Origin: an uncultured Eubacteriales bacterium
Lineage (GTDB): Bacteria > Bacillota > Clostridia > Christensenellales > UBA1242
DNA length: 8,838 nucleotides
Direction of reading: 5' to 3'
NCBI GenBank assembly: GCA_902796635.1
Contig: CADBPU010000016.1
Coordinates: 1 to 8,838 of the forward strand
Part shown: one piece after another, positions 4,197 through 8,838 of the stretch
Layout of the letters: every line of letters begins with the position of its first letter
How positions within the stretch are numbered: position 1 is the first letter of the stretch
Notes under the pieces: generated by a model
Told to the model about the DNA's origin: nothing
What the model saw: only the letters and a program-made list of their open reading frames with translations
Database searches by the model: none
Position numbers and translations under genes: made by a program

Positions 4197-5955
4197 ACTG
4201 AATATTTTTGTTTTTAATTTCTTCCAAAAGCATATTTTCAAACTCTTCATAACTACAAGATTTTGTTTCGTTTCCACCACGTTTTCTTACAGAGACAACT
4301 TTTTCGGCAACTTCTTTTTCTCCCAAAATCAAAATGTAAGGAACTTTTTGTTTTGTTGCTTCACGTATACGATATGAAAGACTTTCATTTCTTGCGTCAA
4401 CTTCCACACGTATGCCCTGTTTTTTAAGTTTTTCATCAATTCCTTGTGCATAAGCAATACAATTTTCGTTGATTGGAATAACTTTTGCTTGAAGTGGGCT
4501 TAGCCAAGTTGGAAATACTCCTTTTGTCTCTTCAATAAGGAATGCTGTGAATCTATCAAGAGAACCAAGAATTGCTCTGTGTATGACAACGGGTCTTTCC
4601 TTTTGGTTGTTTTCATCAATATATTCAAGTTCAAACTTCTCTGGAAGTTGATAGTCTAGTTGTACAGTTGAAAGTGTAACTTCGTGTCCTATTGCGCTCA
4701 TCACATTAACATCGATTTTTGGACCATAGAACGCTGCTTCACCTTTTGCTTCGTAGAATTCTGCACCCGTTTCAACCAAAATTTCTCTCAACTCTCGTTC
4801 ACTCTTTTCCCAAAGGTCATCATTGCCAAAATATTTTTCAACATTTTCTGGGTCTCTTAAAGATAAACGAAATCTATAATCTTTGAAACCAAAATCTTTG
4901 TATACGTCAAGTATAAGTTTTATTACATTTTCAACTTCACTTTTGATTTGCTCTGGACGACAGAAAATATGACTATCGTTTTGAGTGAATGCACGGGTTC
5001 TCTCAATTCCACAAAGTGAACCACTTGCTTCAAATCTAAAATCGTTTGCAATTTCGGCAATTCTTAAAGGCAAATCTTTGTATGAGTGCAAGGAATTTTT
5101 GTAAATCATCATATGGTGTGGACAATTCATAGGTCTCAAAACATACGCTTCTTCATCACGCTCCATAACAGGGAACATATCATCATGATAATGGTCCCAG
5201 TGTCCAGACGTCTTGTATAAATCAACAGTTCCAAGAGATGGCGTCATAACATGTTTATAGCCAAGTGCAATCTCTTTGTTCATGATATAATCATTGAGTT
5301 CGCGTCTAACAATAAATCCATTAGGTAGCCAAATTGGAAGTCCTTTTCCAACCAAGTCATTATACATGAATATTCCAAGTTCTTTGCCAAGTTTTCTGTG
5401 GTCTCTTTCCATTGCTTCTTGCACACGTCTTAATTGTTCCTTCAATTCGTCCTTGTTTTCAAAGCAATAGACATACACTCTTTGCATCATTTTGTTCTTT
5501 TCATTTCCACGCCAATATGCACCATTTACTCTATCAAGTTTGAAAGACACATTTCTTAAAAACTTTGTGTTTTCAACGTGTGGGCCACGGCACAAATCAT
5601 CAAATTTATCTCCCAAATGATAGATGCTTATTTCTTCATTTTCTGGAAGTTCATTGATAAGTTCCAATTTATATGGCTCATCTTTGAAAATTTCTAGTGC
5701 TTGTTCTTTTGAAACAACTTCTTTCACCATATCCAAATTTTGATTTACTATCTCTTTCATTTTTTGTTCAATTTCATCAAAATTCTCAGGTGTTATATTT
5801 TGTGGCATGTCAAAATCATAGTAAAATCCGGTATCTATTGCAGGACCAATACCAAATTTGACATCTCCATAAATTTCTTTTATTGCAGCAGCCAAAACAT
5901 GCGCCATTGTATGACGCTTGACATTTATTTCCTTTTTGTATCCTTCGTTATCCAT
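4195..5955 (-). CDS. thrS: Threonine-tRNA ligase lacking the TGS domain
   Basis: Cytosolic class II synthetase that charges tRNA-Thr. At 586 residues it is shorter than the usual ~640 because it lacks the N-terminal TGS domain and opens directly in the second (editing) domain. That domain keeps its catalytic set: His15 and His19 in Arg-His-Thr-Met-Ala-His, and Cys122/His126 in Leu-Cys-Arg-Gly-Pro-His. The aminoacylation core follows: Pro-Met-Asn-Cys-Pro-His (Cys278), motif 2 Phe-Arg-Phe-Glu-Ala-Ser-Gly (306-312), His329, and motif 3 His459-Arg-x-x-x-Gly-Ser-x-x-Arg. Cys278, His329 and His459 are the zinc ligands. Residues 485-580 are the anticodon-binding domain. The start at 5955 is set by GGAGGG (5964-5959). 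An in-frame ATG at 6015 would begin inside the T-box terminator hairpin and add 20 unrelated residues. Regulated by the T-box leader. Confidence 0.97.
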   Translation of the reverse strand: MDNEGYKKEINVKRHTMAHVLAAAIKEIYGDVKFGIGPAIDTGFYYDFDMPQNITPENFDEIEQKMKEIVNQNLDMVKEVVSKEQALEIFKDEPYKLELINELPENEEISIYHLGDKFDDLCRGPHVENTKFLRNVSFKLDRVNGAYWRGNEKNKMMQRVYVYCFENKDELKEQLRRVQEAMERDHRKLGKELGIFMYNDLVGKGLPIWLPNGFIVRRELNDYIMNKEIALGYKHVMTPSLGTVDLYKTSGHWDHYHDDMFPVMERDEEAYVLRPMNCPHHMMIYKNSLHSYKDLPLRIAEIANDFRFEASGSLCGIERTRAFTQNDSHIFCRPEQIKSEVENVIKLILDVYKDFGFKDYRFRLSLRDPENVEKYFGNDDLWEKSERELREILVETGAEFYEAKGEAAFYGPKIDVNVMSAIGHEVTLSTVQLDYQLPEKFELEYIDENNQKERPVVIHRAILGSLDRFTAFLIEETKGVFPTWLSPLQAKVIPINENCIAYAQGIDEKLKKQGIRVEVDARNESLSYRIREATKQKVPYILILGEKEVAEKVVSVRKRGGNETKSCSYEEFENMLLEEIKNKNIQ

Positions 5956-5958
5956 ATA

Positions 5959-5964
5959 CCCTCC
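5959..5964 (-). promoter_or_regulatory. Shine-Dalgarno GGAGGG of thrS
   Basis: GGAGGG on the reverse strand lies 3-4 nt before the ATG at 5955, downstream of the riboswitch terminator. It supports this start over 6015. Confidence 0.8.
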
Positions 5965-5998
5965 ATAATTATAATAACCATCAAAAGCCCAAGAAAAC

Positions 5999-6028
5999 AA
6001 AAAAGCCCAATGCAAATCTGCAAAGGAC
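5999..6028 (-). terminator. T-box intrinsic terminator of the thrS leader
   Basis: On the reverse strand GTCC (6028-6025) pairs with GGGC (6008-6005) and TGCA (6022-6019) pairs with TGCA (6014-6011). A UU/UU internal loop lies between them and a GATT tetraloop closes the hairpin. Six T follow (6004-5999). The hairpin reuses the 3' arm of the antiterminator, so the two structures exclude each other. Confidence 0.8.
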
Positions 6029-6200
6029 GATATTTATCGTGGTTCCACCTTTTTTCGTCAAAAATGACCTTGTTTTGCACTTGCCGTGCCAGCAAAAGAT
6101 GAAAAAGTGGTTTCACTATCACAACCCCTATTGTTATCTTTCAGCCAAGGATAACTTCTCTACATAGCAAAATTGTGGGCTACTTGTCTCTTTCTTAACC
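5999..6200 (-). promoter_or_regulatory. tRNA-Thr-responsive T-box riboswitch (thrS leader)
   Basis: This leader senses uncharged tRNA-Thr and then allows thrS transcription. Read leftward, the T-box core is AGGTGGAACCACGA (6050-6037). The antiterminator is well formed: AAAGG (6052-6048) pairs with CCTTT (6026-6022), the 7-nt bulge TGGAACC (6047-6041) is the tRNA acceptor-end site, and ACGAT pairs with ATCGT (6040-6036 with 6031-6027). Upstream, Stem I ends in GTTATC/GATAAC with a loop containing GGCTGAAA and is preceded by AGAGA. The specifier codon is ACC (6111-6109) in the context GAA-ACC-A, matching threonine and agreeing with the gene controlled. A Stem III region (about 6100-6070) and a GTCA/TGAC hairpin (6067-6056) lie between. 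Pairings were made by eye. Confidence 0.95.
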
Positions 6201-6220
6201 TTTAATTAAGTTATACGTAT

Positions 6221-6249
6221 ATAATAGCATTATTTCTTTTAATAGTCAA
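6221..6249 (-). promoter_or_regulatory. thrS promoter
   Basis: On the reverse strand TTGACT (6249-6244), a 17-bp spacer and TATTAT (6226-6221) with a TGC extension (6229-6227) form a strong promoter. Transcription would begin near 6214, giving a leader of about 260 nt that contains the whole T-box. The 10-bp palindrome TATACGTATA (6212-6221) covers the start point. Confidence 0.75.
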
Positions 6250-6295
6250 TAAAAACATCCATAATAGAAAAAGTTTATAAAAACAATTAAACAAA

Positions 6296-6323
6296 TTGAC
6301 AAATAATTGGTAATTATCATAAA
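6296..6323 (+). promoter_or_regulatory. Probable promoter of the amidase gene, leaderless geometry
   Basis: TTGACA (6296-6301) is perfect. At a 16-bp spacing lies CATAAA (6318-6323), a four-of-six -10 match ending seven bases before the ATG at 6331. No Shine-Dalgarno is present. The -10 is weak, so this is the least certain of the four leaderless candidates. Confidence 0.45.
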
Positions 6324-6330
6324 AATCATT

Positions 6331-6810
6331 ATGTATCAAAAAGAAAAAGCAGTTGAATACGCAACAAAGTGGTGGAATAAAAGAAATCCTGATTTTTATA
6401 ATTTTGATAAACTGGGTGGCGATTGCACAAACTTTGTGAGCCAATGTTTGTTTTATGGTGGCATTGAGATGAACAATAATTATCTTGGTTGGTACTATAA
6501 TAATTTGAATTCTCGCTCGCCAAGTTGGGCAGGGGTTAATGAGTTTTACACATTTTCAACTACGAATCACACAAATCTTGGTGTGAAAGCAAAACAAGTT
6601 GATATGCAAAAAATAAATGTTGGAGATGTTGTGCAAATAATGCAAATTGGAGAAAATACTTTTCATCATACATTATTAATAACAAAAATTGATGACATAA
6701 AAGATTTTGAACATATTTTTTTGACGGGACACACATATGATGTTTTGAATATTCCAATTTCACATTACACAATAAAGGAAATAAGATTTTTGAAAATTTA
6801 TAATAATTAA
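6331..6810 (+). CDS. Amidase_6-type cysteine hydrolase without signal peptide
   Basis: This 159-residue protein matches the putative amidase domain (Amidase_6), related to papain/NlpC-like peptidases that cut amide bonds. Visible are the start Tyr-x-x-x-x-Ala-Val-Glu-Tyr-Ala-x-x-Trp-Trp, Asn-Pro-x-Phe-x-Asn-Phe-Asp, and the hallmark Gly-Gly-Asp-Cys-Thr-Asn-Phe-Val-Ser-Gln-Cys-Leu (29-40) with the presumed nucleophile Cys32. Further on are Gly-Gly (43-44), Trp-Tyr-Tyr (54-56), Ser-Trp (65-66), Val-Gly-Asp-Val-Val (97-101) and Phe-His-His-Thr (111-114), whose His113 fits the catalytic His. Gly-His-Thr-Tyr-Asp (133-137) completes the pattern. The domain fills the whole protein: there is no signal peptide, anchor or wall-binding repeat, so a cytoplasmic role or non-classical release is implied. 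ATG 6331 is preferred over TTG 6307 because family similarity begins there. Divergent from thrS. Confidence 0.88.
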   Translation: MYQKEKAVEYATKWWNKRNPDFYNFDKLGGDCTNFVSQCLFYGGIEMNNNYLGWYYNNLNSRSPSWAGVNEFYTFSTTNHTNLGVKAKQVDMQKINVGDVVQIMQIGENTFHHTLLITKIDDIKDFEHIFLTGHTYDVLNIPISHYTIKEIRFLKIYNN

Positions 6811-6811
6811 T

Positions 6812-6841
6812 GCAAAATTTTAATTTTTTTTGCGTTTTTTT
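6812..6841. terminator. Weak terminator between the convergent amidase and glutamine synthetase-like genes
   Basis: GCAAAA (6812-6817) pairs with TTTTGC (6828-6833) around a 10-nt loop, followed on the right by seven T (6835-6841). The stop codons of the two convergent genes are only 29 bp apart, so this is the only place for a shared terminator. The leftward side lacks a clean U-tail. Confidence 0.4.
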
Positions 6842-8018
6842 AACGTTTTTTGCATATTTTGTAATAATTTTTTGGAATATATCTGTTTATATATTCATCA
6901 TTTTTCAAAAAACAAAGCGCTTCATCCAAATTTTTTGGCAAGCCCATAATTGCGTTTTTATTTAAGTTTTTATTTTCAAATCCTGCTCTGATAATGCATG
7001 AAAATGTCAAATAAGGGTTGCATGATACATCTGGCGATCTTAATTCTATTCTCGTATTTTTCTTTGATGAATTTGGCACTCTTATGAGTGCGCTTCTGTC
7101 GCACCTGTTTATACAAATCTTTGATGGCGTTTCGATTTTTGCATTCAATCTATCGTAACTATTTTCAATCGGGTTGGCAACTGCTGTTATAGCACAAATA
7201 TGTTTATTAATATTATTAGCAAAATCCCAAGCAAAATCACTTAACCCAAATTTGCCATACTGGGAATAAAATAAATTTTTTTTATGACTATCAACCACAC
7301 TTATGTTTACATGCATTCCGCTTCCACTTTGATTCTTTATCGGTTTTGGCAAAAAACAAGCATATAAATTATGTTTTTCAGCAAAAAAACTTATAATTTT
7401 TTTGAGATATATAATTTTGTCGGCAGTGTTTGTTGGTGTATCGTACTTAAAGTCAATTTCATATTGATTGTTTGCACACTCATGATGACACTGTTCTATT
7501 TCTATATTTGTGTGCTTACAAAAATGCAAAATTTCGTTTATTACAAAATAACTACTATCATTGGAAAATTGAAAATAATTTAGATTATCATTGTTTTTTG
7601 CAAATTTTTCTTGCAAATTCTTGTCAAAATGATTATTTTTTGCAATATTTGTTCTATCAAACAAAAAAAATTCCAATTCCGCACCAATATTTACAAAGAA
7701 CTTTTTATTGTTTAATTCATTTTCATATATCAAAAGATTTTGCCGCGCATCATATTTATTATTAGTATTAGCAAAAATCAGCAAATTACCATTCGGTAAA
7801 AAATAAAAATGCCTATTATCAAGCAAAATATCCAAATCGCTATTGTTCACTTCATTTTGAGAATATATACTACTACCATCACATTTAAGCCCATTTTTTA
7901 TGGCACTCTTCAATTTATTTTTTGGAATTAGTAATGTTCTGGAATTACCCAAAATATCAGTAAATAATATTTCAATATTTTTTGCTTTTTTTAAGGCATT
8001 TTTCAAATTATTTTTCAT
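6840..8018 (-). CDS. Short, divergent glutamine synthetase type I-like protein
   Basis: Glutamine synthetase joins ammonia to glutamate using ATP. This homologue has 392 residues against about 440-470 for type I enzymes. The N-terminal domain carries Cys-Asp-Gly-Ser-Ser-Ile (46-51) and Ser-Asp-Leu-Asp (60-63). The metal and substrate residues appear kept: Ala-Glu-Leu-Glu-Phe-Phe (E114, E116), His-His-Glu with Gln-Tyr-Glu-Ile (E180, E187), Gly-Ser-Gly-Met-His-Val-Asn (H236), Asn-Ser-Tyr-Asp-Arg-Leu (R290), flap Glu296 in Glu-Thr-Pro, Arg-Ser-Ala-Leu-Ile-Arg (308-313), and Arg-Ile-Glu-Leu-Arg-Ser-Pro-Asp (E325, R327). The chain then ends soon after the Asn-Pro-Tyr-Leu helix and a Leu-Pro-Lys-Asn-Leu segment, lacking the usual C-terminal helices and adenylylation region. 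It is unusually rich in Asn and Lys. The acceptor could be glutamate or another gamma-glutamyl partner. No Shine-Dalgarno; leaderless start inferred. Confidence 0.88.
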   Translation of the reverse strand: MKNNLKNALKKAKNIEILFTDILGNSRTLLIPKNKLKSAIKNGLKCDGSSIYSQNEVNNSDLDILLDNRHFYFLPNGNLLIFANTNNKYDARQNLLIYENELNNKKFFVNIGAELEFFLFDRTNIAKNNHFDKNLQEKFAKNNDNLNYFQFSNDSSYFVINEILHFCKHTNIEIEQCHHECANNQYEIDFKYDTPTNTADKIIYLKKIISFFAEKHNLYACFLPKPIKNQSGSGMHVNISVVDSHKKNLFYSQYGKFGLSDFAWDFANNINKHICAITAVANPIENSYDRLNAKIETPSKICINRCDRSALIRVPNSSKKNTRIELRSPDVSCNPYLTFSCIIRAGFENKNLNKNAIMGLPKNLDEALCFLKNDEYINRYIPKNYYKICKKR

Positions 8019-8023
8019 ATTTT

Positions 8024-8053
8024 AATATATTAAAAAACTAAGATAAATGATAA
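8024..8053 (-). promoter_or_regulatory. Candidate leaderless promoter of the glutamine synthetase-like gene
   Basis: On the reverse strand TTATCA (8053-8048, four of six) and TATATT (8029-8024, five of six) are 18 bp apart. The -10 ends five bases before the ATG at 8018, and no Shine-Dalgarno precedes that ATG. The surrounding DNA is very AT-rich, so the match is only suggestive. It lies in the 62-bp gap after fhs, where I see no convincing terminator, so read-through from fhs is also possible. Confidence 0.4.
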
Positions 8054-8080
8054 TATACTTTTATTTAATAAAATATGTTT

Positions 8081-8838
8081 TTAATATATTCCTTCGGTGT
8101 TGCCTGCATCATCAACTGTCATATTGCAAGCCGCTGGGGTTTTTGGCAAACCTGGCATAAGCAACATTGACCCACATATAACAACCAAGAATCCTGCACC
8201 AGTTTTGATTTCTATATCATCAACAAAAACTTCAAAATCTTTTGGTGCCCCCAATAAATTTTTGTTATCACTCAAACTAAATTGAGTTTTTGCTATTATT
8301 ACGGGATAATTCTCTAATTTTAGTTTTTTAATAATTTTAAGTTTATTTTCTGCTTTTTCGCTATACTCGACACTTTTGCCACCATATATTTTTTGAACAA
8401 TGCTTTTAACCTTGTTTTTTACTGTGTCGTTCACGTCATAAGCAAAAGTAAAATTGTCATTTGGCTCATCACACTTTTTCAACACTTCATCAGCAAGTTC
8501 CAATGCACCTTTGCCACCTTTTCCCCAAACATCATTAATGACAATCTTCGCATATGGGTTTACTAATTTTTTAACGAGTTCTATTTCTTTTGATGTATCT
8601 GTTGCAAATTTATTCAAGGTGACAACTGTTGGCAAATGATATACGTCCGTCATGTTTTGTATGTGTTTAATCAAATTTGGCACACCTTTTTCAAGTGCCA
8701 TCAAATCTTCGCTTGCAAGTTCTTTTTCACTTGCACCACCATGAAGTTTTAATGCCCTGATTGTTGCCACCACAACAACGCAGTTTGGTTTCAGGTCAGC
8801 AATGCGACACTTGAAATCCAAAAACTTTTCAGCACCCA
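8081..8838 (-). CDS. fhs: Formate-tetrahydrofolate ligase, C-terminal part (runs off window)
   Basis: This cytosolic enzyme makes 10-formyltetrahydrofolate from formate, tetrahydrofolate and ATP, feeding purine synthesis and, in acetogens, the methyl branch of the Wood-Ljungdahl pathway. About 252 of the usual ~556 residues are visible, from Gly-Ala-Glu-Lys-Phe-Leu-Asp-Phe-Lys-Cys-Arg at the right edge to the natural C-terminus. Recognisable blocks are Val-Ala-Thr-Ile-Arg-Ala-Leu-Lys-Leu-His-Gly-Gly, Asn-Leu-Ile-Lys-His-Ile-Gln-Asn, Trp-Gly-Lys-Gly-Gly-Lys-Gly, Ala-Lys-Thr-Gln-Phe-Ser-Leu-Ser-Asp, Gly-Ala-Gly-Phe-Leu-Val and Met-Pro-Gly-Leu-Pro-Lys-Thr-Pro-Ala-Ala. The frame is open to the window end, so the start lies outside; an in-frame TTG at 8821 is not the true start. 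The P-loop that binds ATP is in the missing N-terminal half. No break is seen. Confidence 0.96.
   Translation of the reverse strand, partial: GAEKFLDFKCRIADLKPNCVVVVATIRALKLHGGASEKELASEDLMALEKGVPNLIKHIQNMTDVYHLPTVVTLNKFATDTSKEIELVKKLVNPYAKIVINDVWGKGGKGALELADEVLKKCDEPNDNFTFAYDVNDTVKNKVKSIVQKIYGGKSVEYSEKAENKLKIIKKLKLENYPVIIAKTQFSLSDNKNLLGAPKDFEVFVDDIEIKTGAGFLVVICGSMLLMPGLPKTPAACNMTVDDAGNTEGIY

Noticed and set aside
5956..6015. N-terminal extension of thrS from the ATG at 6015
   Set aside because: The segment encodes part of the T-box terminator and its U-run, has no ribosome site, and is followed by GGAGGG before the ATG at 5955.
3601..6221. Recurring palindrome ATACGTAT at 3601-3608 and 6213-6220 as a shared operator
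   Set aside because: Two eight-base copies in AT-rich DNA, one after a gene and one over the thrS start point, are not enough; a similar string also occurs inside thrS.
7371..7765. Rightward open frames of 70 and 97 residues inside the glutamine synthetase-like gene
   Set aside because: They are antisense to conserved active-site coding sequence and give low-complexity Tyr/Phe/Cys-rich translations.
1..8838. CRISPR array, transposon, phage integration site, toxin-antitoxin pair, tRNA or rRNA gene
   Set aside because: No spaced direct repeats of CRISPR length, no transposase or integrase motifs, no paired small genes with toxin/antitoxin hallmarks, and no tRNA cloverleaf or rRNA core sequence were seen on either strand.

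Overview
The window comes from an AT-rich, Gram-positive-type bacterium with the standard genetic code, most likely an anaerobic Firmicutes-like (Clostridia or uncultured relative) lineage. Support for this is a tRNA-Thr T-box leader upstream of thrS, formate-tetrahydrofolate ligase, consensus sigma-70-type promoters, AAGGAG/GGAGG ribosome sites and short U-tailed terminators. I cannot name the species.

Layout. At the left end, the first 31 codons of a leftward GNAT-type acetyltransferase (1-95) run off the edge. Positions 96-514 hold its promoter, an isolated strong rightward terminator (229-267) and what looks like a frameshifted remnant of a beta-rich protein (about 300-450). Rightward genes follow: a possible SatD-like/cyclase-fold protein (515-1057), a GNAT protein that looks N-terminally truncated (1109-1450), an XRE-family regulator with two membrane segments and a zinc ribbon (1711-2316), a divergent uracil-DNA-glycosylase-superfamily protein (2406-2987), a small P-loop kinase-like protein (3056-3592) and a TspO/MBR membrane protein (3691-4155). 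A strong two-way terminator separates tspO from leftward thrS (4195-5955), whose roughly 260-nt leader is a complete T-box riboswitch with an ACC (Thr) specifier. Divergent from thrS is a small Amidase_6-type cysteine hydrolase (6331-6810). It converges on a short, Asn/Lys-rich glutamine synthetase-like gene (6840-8018). The C-terminal part of fhs (8081-8838) runs off the right end.

How the genes relate. Most look like single-gene units with their own promoter and terminator, not one large operon. I see no defence island, CRISPR array, transposon or tRNA/rRNA gene, and no clear multi-gene novel system. The strongest unexpected pattern is in translation initiation. Five genes (acetyltransferase at 95, XRE regulator, glycosylase-like gene, tspO, thrS) have a clear Shine-Dalgarno. 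Four others (starts at 515, 3056, 6331 and 8018) have none, and instead carry a promoter whose -10 box ends only 5-7 nt before the ATG, so their mRNAs would start at or next to the start codon. Two of these promoters are excellent consensus matches with identical geometry. The window therefore appears to mix leadered and leaderless mRNAs.
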